Source: Saturnia japonica
Lineage: Eukaryota; Arthropoda; Insecta; Lepidoptera; Saturniidae
DNA length: 64,000 nucleotides
Direction: 5' to 3'
Assembly (NCBI GenBank): GCA_033032175.1
Contig: CM065322.1
Coordinates: 17,608,001-17,672,000, forward strand
The first letter of the stretch is position 1, and the number at the start of each line of letters is the position of its first letter. The notes beneath the pieces were generated by a model. It worked only from the letters and a program-made list of their open reading frames with translations, did not search any database and was not told where the DNA came from. Positions 11,600 through 23,058 of this stretch are shown in pieces. A program made the translations under genes and the position numbers.

Positions 11600-13363
11600 T
11601 ATAACATATCAGTATAAGAGGTGACAACTGCAATCAAACAACAGCAGAACAGGAGAGCAGTAGGTGTGGATAGCATCTGTGAAGAGCTATTGAAATACAG
11701 TGGAGATACCTTGCATAACACTCTATGGAAGTTATATACACGTATGTGGAATGACGAGCGAGTACCAGAATGTTTCAAAATGTCTCGTATTTGCACTTTA
11801 TACAAAAATAAAGGGGATCGCTCTGACTGCAATGCTTATCGAGGCATATCTCTTCTATCAACGCCGGGAAAAGTTTTTGCGAGAATTCTCCTAAACCGCC
11901 TACTACCTATATCGGAAGCAATATTACCCGAAAGTCAGTTTGGGTTTCGACCAGAAAGAGGGACATGTGAAGTCATCTTCTCAGTTCGCCAACTGATGGA
12001 GAAGAGCAGAGAACAAGATCGGCCATTGTTCTTGTGTTTTGTTGACCTTGAAAACGCATTTGATAGTGTCCCTCGTGATGCGCTGTGGGTTGTTTTGTCT
12101 AAAATTGGCTGCCCTGCTAAATTTGTGAGAGTGTTGCGACTTCTACATGATGACATGGCGTGTTGCATATTTAGTAATGGTGAGCAGTCAGAGTTTTTTT
12201 CTGTCTCCTGTGGTGTCAAACAAGGCTGCGTCCTTGCACCGACTCTTTTTGCATTATACTTTGCTGCTGTAATTCGAAAAACCTTAGAAAGATCATCAGA
12301 GGGAATACGAATCCGTTTCCGTATGGATGGCGGACTTTTCAATATTGCAAGGTTGAAATCCCTCACTAAGGTTTCTTATACAGATATTATGTATGCGGAT
12401 GATTTGTGCTTTGTTGAAGATACGTTGGAAGGCTTGCAGAACCTTATCTCAGGTCTTGACGAAGTATGTGTGAAGTTTGGCCTTAAGATAAACGTCAAGA
12501 AGACGGAAGTAATGACAGTGAATGTTTATAGCAGCGTGGTCCCCGTTATAACAATTGGTGAGGAAATTCTGAAATTAGTGGAGAAGTTTAAGTACCTAGG
12601 TAGCACAATAACATCTAAGTGTGACTTAGACAACGAAATAAACAGCAGGATAGGAGCTGCCGCTGCAACTTTTGGTAAATTGCGGACAAAGGTATTTCGT
12701 TCGCATGACCTCAAACTATCCACTAAGATCAGTGTGTATATGGCCACTATTTTACCAAATCTCCTCTACTCCTCTGAGACGTGGGTTTTGTACCGGAAGC
12801 ACATTCGATTACTTGACAGATTTCATCTTAAATGCCTACGGGATATCATGAAAATCCGATGGTCGGACTGAGTTCGGAACTCGAATGTACTGAGGCGTGC
12901 AAATGTCGGCAGCATTGAAATGTATCTGATGCGACGACAGCTACGTTGGTGCGGACATGTGTCTCGTATGCCGGAAAGTAGAGTGGCGAAGCGCATCTTC
13001 TTTTCAGAACTCCAGTACGGTAAACGTAGGCGCGGTGGACAGTACCTCAGATATAAGGATGTTCTAAAAAGGCACATGAAGCGATGCAAAATAGAGCCCT
13101 CTCAGTGGGAGACAAAAGCAGCACAGCGCAATGAATGGAGACACCTTGTTCAGTTACAGGCAAACGCCTTTGAATCTCAGCGCTGTGATAACCTCGATAA
13201 GAGACGAGACGATTTAAAGACCAGACCATATGTGGTCATACCTTACAGTTATGTTGGTGGAGTTTTAACATGCCCGACATGCACTCGTACCTTTATCAAC
13301 AAAATTGGGTACAGTAGTCACTACAAAGCACATCAAAGGGCAGAACAGCAATGTCCTGATTAA
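11600..13363 (+). pseudogene. Non-LTR retrotransposon (LINE) reverse transcriptase with C-terminal zinc finger, one in-frame stop
   Basis: A frame is open from 11621 to a TGA at 12869-12871 and resumes in the same frame to 13363. It shows RT motifs in order: [57 protein letters not shown] and [18 protein letters not shown]...H...H zinc finger lies near the C terminus. The first codons ([20 protein letters not shown]) align with the segment just before the RT. The endonuclease half is missing, so this is a 5'-truncated insertion, as expected for target-primed reverse transcription. The YADD catalytic motif is intact; the only clear lesion is one nonsense codon after IMKIRWSD. I cannot assign the clade with confidence. 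Overlapping minus-strand frames are shadows. Confidence 0.88.
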
Positions 13364-14199
13364 GTTATTTTATACATATCCAGAGAATCAAAAGTCGCTG
13401 TAGCTGAAATCGGCCAGGATGACACACCTCTTCGAGCTTTTTTCTTTAAATTAACATCATTAAAAACGTATACGACTTCTTTCAATTATATATTATTTGA
13501 AACTTGTAACACTACAGTGCAAACGTCAAGTCATGTCTTGTCTTTATTTTTGGGCGAAACATAAAAATGTCAGCAGCAGATTTCAGTTTCTACACATTAT
13601 TATTTTCAGGGTTACGTTATCAAATTGAACCTTTAAAGGGTCATTTGGTTATCCGTCTGTCTGTCTGTGGGTCAAGGCCAACAGTTTGAAGTATAAAGTT
13701 AAAATGAATATCTAATATTACGACATGGATTCATGCTGCTATAAAAACTTCAAGATTCTACGTTAACACCATAAAGAAAATAAACAAGCCCTTCATAGTA
13801 AAAGTCTCTCAGTGACAGACTATCAAATCTATCCTAATTCCTAGGACATACAGTATTGAAGAAGTCTTTTAGCAGGACGAGAGAAGAAAAAATTAAATAC
13901 TGTATTTTTTTTTCTTATTCAGTTTTTTCAATAAAATATACTATATTGCTTTACATTATTTTTTTTATTCTACCATGAATCCTAAGTGAGAATTATTATT
14001 ACCTAGTTATACCCGCGTGTACTACACAATGCCGTCGATTGAGCACACGTTCGTAGCTTGCTACCTTCGCTTCCGGTTATTTAAAAAATAAAAATGCTTA
14101 CTGTGAGTCATCCTTAGAAGATAGACATAATATACTCTCGTTGACTATTTTGTAAGTCTTTTAAATATCTGCAATTATGTAGTACATTCATATGATATA
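13364..14199. other. LINE 3' flank and intron, nothing further seen
   Basis: The LINE 3' UTR probably occupies the first one to two hundred bases, but no poly(A) or target duplication is obvious. The rest is AT-rich. Confidence 0.3.
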
Positions 14200-14410
14200 C
14201 TTATAATCTCATATGGTTTACTTCGCGTAAGCCATTTAAACGCCACAAATCATCGTTTTCCGAATTCATTTTTAACTGCGCGGAATCCTAATTCTTTTTC
14301 TACATTAAAAGTTACTCCTCATAAAATCAGCTATCTATCAGTTAAATCTATATGTGAATAATCGGAGATTATCCGAAACAAACAGACAGACAAAAATTAT
14401 AATTATTCGT
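14200..14410 (-). repeat. Interspersed repeat, copy 2
   Basis: Inverted, diverged partner of 7480-7700 (ATGGTTTACTTCGCGTAAGC, AATCAGCTATCTATCAGTTA, AACAAACAGACAGACA). Confidence 0.5.
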
Positions 14411-15591
14411 TATTTGTTATAAGTTCCGTATTTTAAATTTTATTTATTTGTGTAGACAATAAAATGTATAGATTAATTATCATAATTATAGTTCTCAATG
14501 TTTATCAGAAATAAAAATTACATCCATATTATGATAAATGTATAGAACTCATAGAATCGTAGATGTGCGTAATTATAAATACATACTTAGAGCCGTAGTA
14601 GTAGCGAGGGCTGACGCAGTAATTAACGCGTGACTTCCTTCCTTTTTCCATTTGGAAAACTGACTATTATAATAAATACAAATAACGCGTACACTCGTAC
14701 TGTTAGAAAAATATTTTACAGCGTATACTTGTTCTATAATATTTTCCAGAATTATATTGAAGCTGATTGGTTAGTACTATCGGTTCAATAAATTTTCCGA
14801 GTAATAAAAATTAAACATAAGCGGCTTTACATTCATTATAAGTCCAAATTAGTTCACTTTCCTTTACCGCTACAAGTTGATAACGAAATGTATTATGTCG
14901 GGACCCGGCGCGGTGGCCGGGGATGCTTACTCTAAACCTACCCCAACCCCATACTTCGCCTCTCTACTGGATTATCACTCTATCAGTGGTTAGTAGACCG
15001 GATTTGGTTCACCATGTTCCCGCGTTGTAAATTAACGTATGCTTATTATTTCATTATTATAAGAAATATAAACTGTCTACATATCTAAAAACAAACAAGA
15101 CGTTGATTATGTTTAGTTTGTGAATATAATATTAATAAAAGGCAGACGGGAATAGATGTCATTGTAGTTTGAAGTTTATCTTATTATCGATTATAATATG
15201 TATTATGTTTGTAGTGAAACCGTATCTTATATCTAGTTATAAACATTAATATTTCAATTAAAAAATAACCTTTTTCATTCTACTTCTCTAATTTTTTTAA
15301 ATATTGCGACTTATATTACAACTGTCGCAACACACTGCATTATGCTATAGAATTTTATCTTCTACCAGTGCGCGGGAGTCGAATTGAAAAATTCCTACCA
15401 AACAATTTGTAATTTAATTTACTAAAATTTAATTAACTCGGTTTCGATCGGTTATGCGTACACTGAACGAAGCTCCACGTAAACATAATCCATTTAAACA
15501 AGTTGATGTGAATGTCATGTAGCTAGTTGATGTACACACAAACGCCTTCAATTGGTTCAGAATACCTCTAGAGTCTAGATACACCTCAATC
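14411..15591. other. Intron, no clear feature
   Basis: AT-rich. A GC-richer scrap at 14898-14970 (GGCGCGGTGGCCGGGGATG) is not recognised. No coding signal. Confidence 0.3.
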
Positions 15592-15619
15592 ATATATACA
15601 TATATATATATATATATAT
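15592..15619. repeat. (TA)n microsatellite
   Basis: About 14 TA units, with CA interruptions, directly before the SINE head. Confidence 0.8.
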
Positions 15620-15621
15620 GA

Positions 15622-15705
15622 AGCACTGCCTCGTTAGCCTAGTGGTCGTAAGCGCGACTGCTATGAGCGAGGTTCTGGGTTCGAATCCCAGGTCAAAACT
15701 TATTG
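15622..15705 (+). repeat. tRNA-derived SINE family 1, head only
   Basis: Box A-like GTTAGCCTAGTGGTCG and box B GGTTCGAATCCC, shared with the copies at 21.2, 22.8 and 57.1 kb (GCGCGACTGCTATGAGCGAG). The body seen in the other copies is absent here. Not a functional tRNA, because the same unit recurs with a SINE body elsewhere. Confidence 0.65.
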
Positions 15706-15779
15706 CCTCTAGCGTCTCTGCAACAACATATCTATATTTTTTTTTTTTTCAAATTTCTCGATAGTCGTACTATATGAAG

Positions 15780-16230
15780 GACACTGGTCACGAATATGAC
15801 ATTAAAAAAATTTTTGTCTGTCTGTCTTTATGTCCGGATTTAATTCAAAAACAGCTTGACCGATTCTCATAAAATGTTATACACGGGAAGCTAATATTGT
15901 TGTCAATTGATAGGATATAAGAAATTACAATATTACTTTTAGAAATCGTAAAAAATATAAAGAAAAAAACTATTATTATTTATTCTTAACCGATTTTGAT
16001 GAAATTTTGTACACGGGAAGCTTACGACATTCCTCAATTGATAAGTATCATTCAATAATAATTTTTGAAATGATAAAAAAACATCAACAAAATTATTTAC
16101 AATATATCTTAAGCGATTTCAAGATATTTTGTACACGAGAAGTATATATTGATAATAATTGATAGATTAAAAATGAATTATCAACAATATGAATAAAAAT
16201 AAAATTATAGGATAAAATTAATTACTGCGT
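15780..16230 (+). repeat. Tandem-like Helitron-type repeat (ACACGGGAAG units)
   Basis: Three diverged units of GAT...ATTTTGTACACGGGAAG...ATTGATA occur at about 15865, 15990 and 16110. A related unit lies at 56040-56220. The end structure is unclear. Confidence 0.45.
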
Positions 16231-16859
16231 AATAAACGCGCGCAGACCCGCCGGGCACTGCTACTTACAAATAAAATTTAAAAGTATATGATATTTTCAC
16301 AGCACCGTTTGCAAAGGTTTTGCTTTGTATTAACTCTTACAAAATAATTTGTAAATTTGGAGAACATCATTAAATTTGTGCTGTTATTTAAAGTTATTGT
16401 CGAGACAGTCGTTGAACGTCGAGCGCCAGCCTCCCACTTAACAATTTATGACTGGACGTTATTGAAATAATTCATCGGAAATACAAATCTATTTTATCTA
16501 GACTACAAACTCCAACCATTATTACGTAAAGGTAATTTCTAGGTAAACTCAGGTGCATACAGATTAAGTATAATATGTATTTTGGTAAGAATTAAATACC
16601 ACGTTAGGTTTAATTACTTTTCTTTTTCATTTATATACTAGGTTTTTTTTTTAAGTTCAGAGGTTTAATAATAGGTTTTAAACAATGATATTGTAAGTAT
16701 TTTATTTTAATATCATTGGGTTAAAATATGAAATTACCGTTTTAACTCACTGGCCACTTTGAATAAAAATCAAACTTTCTTCAAAACTATAACATTCTAA
16801 ATTTAAAAAACGAGATGACTCTTGATGTTCGACTTTCAATTATTTTTACATTTTGCTTT

Positions 16860-17165
16860 TAACGTGAAGATGGATACAGCGAAATTAGATAAAATAATAT
16901 TCGAATACTAATTTCGAGTTGGGACTAACGCAAAAGAAACTGCCTGTAAACTACAGTTGGAAACAATCCGCTATACTCCATACACATCGGAACTTGTTCC
17001 AACCGACTACCACTATTCCACGGAAAAAAAATTCTTCACAGAAAGCAGTACAAAATGGCTTCACACAGTTTGTGCCGTCCAGGTCCGCATAGTTTTATAG
17101 GAAAATGGTTTTCCTATTAGATGGTGGAAATGTATAGACAATTAGGTTCAATTTTCTGATTAAAT
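16860..17165 (+). pseudogene. mariner-like transposase remnant with internal deletion
   Basis: Reading through stops, an N-terminal helix (LDKIIFEY..FRVGTNAKETA) is followed directly by C-terminal mariner-like words (LVPTDYHYS, then a run resembling the last helix). The catalytic middle is missing. No terminal repeats were found. Confidence 0.45.
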
Positions 17166-18820
17166 AAATATACATATTTCAACCAAAATAAAAAATATAT
17201 TTTTTTATTACAAAACGGCAATTTCATAGTTTAACCGCTCTGAGCGTTTATCCAGAAGTGATTTTTTTTTTTGAAGAAGAGTAATTCAACAAATAAATGT
17301 AGCTTTTATTTTAACCGTACGACTTACATATATTTGCAGTTTGTAACGGGGTTACAGGTCTCAAAATTAAAATTTCCCCGCCGCTTGTTCGCAGGTAGTA
17401 AAGGCTACAAAGCTTCCAGTCAAATGTTGAAATTGGTCGACACGTCATTATTATGCCTGAAATCTCTTGATCTTCCCCCACGGCTCACGGCTCACGGCTC
17501 ACGGCTCAACCCGCGACAATCCGTCAGGATTATACATCACCTAAGTATCTAGTGGAGAGCGTTTTCAATCTCTTCCCATTTTGAAAATAAATAAATTAAC
17601 AAGTGAAAAGGGGATACAAGTAAAAATAATGCAATATAGTCTTTGATTTGATTTTTGATTTTGATATAAAGTACCCACCTCGTCATCTTTTAAAGTTAAA
17701 GTTAAAAAATTGGCCAACACGGAACACCCGGCAGATGTGTTAAATATTGAAAAAATATATATGAAAAAATAATAAAAGATGCGTTAAAAAGTACACCGGG
17801 TGATCTTGAAACACGACAAACCAAAAGAAAGTCACTGTGAAGATGTATATTTTATTAACACGTGTATGTTGGTCGACCAACCTCATTTATTCCATCCATG
17901 ATGCTTTGAAATGATCAAGTCTGTCTGTTAAACAAGACAATGTTTTCCCCTTTCTCAACGAAAACGAATCATCCAAATCGATTCATAAACAAAGAAGTTT
18001 TGACTGAACATCCGGAAAAGAATAAAAATACATTCCAATTTGAGAACCGCAATTTTTTTGATGTCGGTTAAAAAACGAACTTGGCTCCATACCGCCAATG
18101 TTGGAACCAAAGCGTCGCCACGCCAACAGCACACATAAAACATTAACTAATTAGACTATAAATTATACATTTATACGAACTAATAGAAATAAATTTGAAT
18201 ATAGATTTTATGGCCGTAACTTCTGTATGTCAAAGACTTATTTCCGTCCGAAAAAGTTCTGAGTTATTGTCCAGTCGCGCCTAAACAAGTTTTACGTTAG
18301 TATAAATCAAGCTTCGGTAAAGCGTTTGTATCCTGAAATCGTAAATAAAATAATTGATATAATTATAACTCAGTAAGGAAACCAAGAAGGAAGTGGGTGT
18401 GTTTGGTGAATACGTAATAAATAAAAGTGCCAGTATTTAATTTAACTACTAAATGAATAGAGAGTTGGTTTGTAAGCGTTAACACGCTAGCGCTCGTCAC
18501 TTACTATGTCGTCACACCACGTCACGCGCCATGCGACTCTTATAAAATATGTGGCGAGTAGTGCGCCATAAGGGTGGGACCGGGGCCAGGCCGAGGGGGA
18601 GTTGGGGGGAAGGAATATGTTGCGACGCGACGATTTTCACTATTGTTATAAAAATGTATTCCTGGACTACTAATACTTCGGAAATGTAAGAACGTAGAAA
18701 TCAAAGCAACCGCAGAAGACAAATAGAACAGAAGACCACTGCCAAATAACATTGTGTTTTGTTCATGCGATGGGAAGATTTACCAGGTAGAGATACCTAT
18801 GATATTACAAGCGTTCATAG
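17166..18820. other. Intron, no gene recognised
   Basis: Contains four CACGGCT units at 17480-17508 and several chance frames. The 93-codon frame at 17271 and the 62-codon frame at 17955 have no family likeness. Confidence 0.3.
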
Positions 18821-18825
18821 ACTAC

Positions 18826-18870
18826 GATAGCCGCTTACCATTAGGCGGGCCGTATGCTTATTTGCAACAT
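18826..18870 (-). repeat. Fragment of a common lepidopteran repeat
   Basis: TAGCCGCTTACCATTAGGCG then GGCCGTATGC. The complementary form CGCCTGATGGTAAGTG occurs at 32261-32276. I know this motif as very frequent in moth and butterfly genomes. Confidence 0.45.
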
Positions 18871-21156
18871 TTGTAGTATAAAAATGTTTCTTAGTAACTG
18901 AATATCTAGGAATTGAACCGGGGTGTATACTAGATAATTAGAGAAAGAGGTTTGATAGCACGCAGTCGTTAGCGGTCCCTCACCGCTCACTGATCCGCCC
19001 CTACGCTCTCAAGACTACTAATTCATTCCGGTTTAGGTAGACGCAATACACACGTTGCCCTTACAAATAGGTCCTCGGAGACGGAGGCGCGCCGCTACGC
19101 GAAGGGCTCTCTCTGTCCGCTTTAAGGATAATCTTTAAATAACGCCTCATATTAAAATTTCCGGAGCGAACTCTCGCCGAACGAATTTCTGCCTCAAATA
19201 AAATTATTTATGAAGTATAGATGTGAAAAGTTCAAAAAAAGTTTTTTTCAATCTCCTACTGTTTACTCAGAGTACAGAGAAGTTAAGAGTAACTAATAGG
19301 TAACCAAACATCGTGAGGAAAAAAAACGTTAACGCATCAAAAATGTTCTCATAATCATCCAGCGATTAAATGGTTATAGCTAACCATAGATCCCTGATTG
19401 TATGCAATCACAAATACATCGTCATCTGATCCGATAATAAAGCCCATAACTAACTTGGGTCTAAAACACAAGGTCTTTGCAGAGTAGCGTCATGTTCACA
19501 GGATATTGTTACTTTTATTAAAATCAGAGAAAATTTAAGTAATGTCTTACTTCACTATTTTTTGTATGTATCTGATACGTTATGTAGACCTGACCTAAAG
19601 CTGACATTTCTGCGAGGGTATTAGTATACTATTAGAAGTAGGTACTCTACAGGTACGTGTGTATATTATTAGTTAAGGTTGAGGGAATTCCCTAGCTGTA
19701 GTATTAGAAATGTCAGGGTTTTCATGTTTCCGCGAGGGACAGCGCCCCCCGGACACCCCGCGCCATTCTCTCGCTATTGTCGGGCGAACTTTTCGCGATA
19801 AATGTCAACCTGATGTCATGTTCTACTGCTCTTAATATCTATACCCGTAAACTGGGGGTAGGGGGGGGGGGGGTGTCACATACAAGGTTCTGTAGTGAAA
19901 CTTCTTTTGAGACGGTGTGAATTGGTTTTTATGAAACGAAAATGTCTAACGAAAAAGAGATAGATATAAATGTATGTATAGGTTTTAGGCTGTTTGAGAA
20001 TTAGATAAATTGCGTTATCTAAAGTGCTAATGTACTCGAAATATATACAAAGAGAGGGAGATAGACAGAGACAGAGAGAGAGAGGGGGGGTAAAGAAGTT
20101 TCACTTCTACCGCGTGTGAACTCACACTCAAATTGTTTCATCTTGTATAAGATATGGAAATATAATAAGTAAGGATATCGAAGCTCGACGCAATTTACAA
20201 AACAAAGTTCGAAAGGTGTAGGCTGGCCTTCGGAATTGAATGCGACTTTCTTATTTCGGACGGCAACGGACATTATCACAGGTACCAAATGTCACGAACG
20301 AGAAAAGAGTGAATTAAGTGAAAATTATAATATTACTGCACTGAGGAAAATATTAGATCACTCTAATTTATAAAGGTGGCGCTGCATGAAACAATGAAAA
20401 ATACATTAAAAATAAATAATAAAAATTAGTTTTCATTAGCGTCACTTTTGTGTTTTGATCAATGCACTGAATTATAAAGTCTTTCATTTTAAACAACCTT
20501 ATTATTTTGATTTATATTTGAAAAGAGAAGTGTAACCCCGAAATTCATAGAAAGAAAAGCGATTGTAAAAATGAATGTTTGATAGAGTCGGGTATACGGG
20601 TGAAGGTGATTCCCTGATACAATAGTAGCGAAGGGCACGAGGCGGAGGGCGGCTACTTGTGACGTCACTCGTGTCGCCAACCCTCCGCGCTCGACGGTAA
20701 GAAGGGTTCGACGCACTGCATTTCATCGAAACTGCCCGATATATAATTTATAAATATTATAATATGCTCGGCCACACTTGATACCATAAACAAATTTTGA
20801 TTGACTCCATGTAAATTATAGTAATGTTACCTGTGCCTATAATACATATATATTGCTTTTACATCAAAACCAAAACTAGATTTGTGGGCTTCCACGGATT
20901 TTTTCTGAGTGTCATCTCTGTTTTTACATAAAATTATATTGCTAAGCGTCAAATTACACTGAGATGTATTAGAATTATCTACGATTTTATATAGAGCATT
21001 AAAACGTTCAGAGATGTTGCAGATCTCTTGACCTCCATTTGCTATTCGCTGCCTGAGAACCATTTTATTAGGTAAAGAATTACTATTCGATTCGAGACCA
21101 TTTATATAAGCCCAGATGTATTTTGGGTTAGTACGCAGAGTTCTACACACATACAC
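18871..21156. other. Intron with simple repeats and a CpG-rich patch
   Basis: Holds a G run (19861-19873), an AG-rich tract (20050-20090) and a CpG-rich block at 20636-20712 containing TGACGTCA (20659-20668). Two overlapping minus frames of 74-75 codons start in that block but look unrelated to any family. Confidence 0.35.
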
Positions 21157-21414
21157 ACCATCACGCCTGTATTCCCCGGAGGGTTAGGCAGAGGTATACT
21201 AATGTGTACACCCATAATTCGCCGAGTATGTTTTTAGGTCCTATGTAATAGGGGGCGAGCCTATTGCCATTAATCGGGCACGAAACCAAGCTCAGAGCTG
21301 CTACTGAGAATTTCATAGGAAAAACTCAATAACACTTTGCTCGACCTGGAATTCGAACTCAGGACCTCGCTCATAGCAGTCGCGCTCCAGACTAATGAGG
21401 CAGTTCTACGAGTA
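21157..21414 (-). repeat. tRNA-derived SINE, family 1, full copy
   Basis: Minus orientation. The head has box A near 21400 and box B (reversed) at 21346-21357, followed by body motifs TGGCAATAGGCTCGCCCCCT and ACATACTCGGCGAATTATGG (reversed). It ends in the CAGGCGTGATGGT tail. About 250 bp. Confidence 0.75.
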
Positions 21415-22812
21415 AGAGTTCTAGCGGCTGTACATTTGAAAGTCTTCAAACAATCTTTAATCATGGTTTCGCTTCTTTCACGAAGAATTTGCGAGCTTAT
21501 CCACATTAAATTGCCATACTATTCAAACACATAGTCAGTATTGCTAACACACGTTGTTTGGATCTGCTATTATTACGGTTATAATAATTTCGCACAATGT
21601 TGCGGTTGCTGTGGCGCTGGCGCTGGCGGTCCAAAATACAATATACTCTAAATAGTCCCTATCAAAGAATATTCTCATATCTTGCCAGTTCACAGCGATC
21701 ACACTGCATACTGCACACTGCAGACTACATAAAACAGCATTGTCATGAAACCCTCGGCAGTGCATTTATTGTCAGTGCTCTGGCTGAACACACCATTACT
21801 TGTATTAAATATGACAAAATGAGTTATTTGTTGTTGTGAAGACAATGTGGTTGGAAGCCGTCACGCTCCGCGACAAGTGCGCTGCGTGCGTCACGCGCCT
21901 CAACGATTTCCAAGTTGATTTTTGTTTATCCAAAAGGTCGAAAGGCCCTCTTGCCTATCTTAACATGCCTTACTGGATCTTTATAATTCCTTGATACAAA
22001 GTGGCAATGTTAAAATCACACGCAAGACAATGTTTAAACCGTCTGCCGTAATAAGCGTATTAAGAAATGAATTACTACATACCCGACGTTGTGCTGTAAA
22101 ACCTAAACAGAAAAGGACGCCCCCCCCCCCGCACCCCGTTACCCGCGCTCTATCGTCTAGTTAAACAGGAAGAGGATAGGTTTATTTGACAAAACAAAAT
22201 ATTAACTATTATGAGATTTAATCATTTGTAATTACTAAAACCACTAACGCAGTAACTATAATGTAGTAGATACGTAAGGAAAACAAATGAGGATCTATTG
22301 CCTGTATCTAACCCGAGAAACCTTACATCAATTATTACGTGGCATTGTATCGTATCGGTGTGCAGTGTGATCATGGTCCCCGCAGACTCATGACTCATCT
22401 CGCTGTACGCGTTGCGTTGCGGTGCGAGGATGGGCGGGGGGCGTTGGCGGGGGACACAGGGGGACACATTCGTCTAAACATAATATCACTGGCTAATCCT
22501 CCATGTTAGTTCTACCTACGTATTCAGTTTAACTCTCTGTCTCTGAACCTGTGTTTACAGATACCTGATGATCAAAATGATTTAAACTACAATAATTATT
22601 TATTAGATGTTATTAGCACATGATAATTATGTCTAAAACCTTCATAACTCCCACTATAGGGGTAGATAGTACTACTTCAGATTTATTATTATATTATACT
22701 AGCGATCCACCCTAGCTTCGCCCGGGTATAATTTGCAAAGTAGTATATTCTATGTTTAAAAAAGCCTGATTTAGAATTCTTCGCTTTAATATTTACAGTT
22801 CATAACTTCATA
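21415..22812. other. Intron, no gene recognised
   Basis: A C run lies at 22120-22129. A short plus frame near 21845-21950 (starting MWLEAVTLRDKCAACV) was considered but has no splice or family support. A Helitron-type end in reverse (ACTAGCGATCCACCCTAGC) lies at 22698-22716. Confidence 0.3.
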
Positions 22813-23058
22813 ACTGCCTCTTTAACCTAGTGGTCCTAAACGCGACTGCTATTCTCGAGGTCATAGGTTCGATTCTCAGATCGTATAAAGTGCTATTGGG
22901 TTTTTCTATGCAATTATCAGTAGTATATTGGAGTTAGGCTTTGCGCCCGATTAATGGCAATTGGCTCGCCCCCTATTACATGGGACCTAAAACATATCCG
23001 GCGAACTGTGGGTGTCCAAGTCTGCCTAATACTTCAGAAATACAGGCGTGATGGTATG
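22813..23058 (+). repeat. tRNA-derived SINE, family 1, full copy
   Basis: Head TTTAACCTAGTGGTCC with box B GGTTCGATTCTC, body GATTAATGGCAATTGGCTCG and CCCCCTATTACATGGGACCT, tail CAGGCGTGATGGTATG. It lies about 100 bp after a reversed Helitron end. Confidence 0.75.

Noticed and set aside
11476..12747. Minus-strand frames of 73-143 codons
   Set aside because: Antisense shadows of the LINE reverse transcriptase, which shows all motifs on the plus strand.
15622..15705. tRNA gene
   Set aside because: A and B boxes are present, but the same unit recurs with a SINE body and there is no credible cloverleaf; called a SINE head.
20489..20726. Two overlapping minus frames starting in a CpG-rich patch
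   Set aside because: No recognisable domain; two overlapping frames point to base composition rather than a gene.
21841..21960. Plus segment MWLEAVTLRDKCAACV as a possible exon
   Set aside because: No flanking splice sites in agreement with the frame and no family resemblance.
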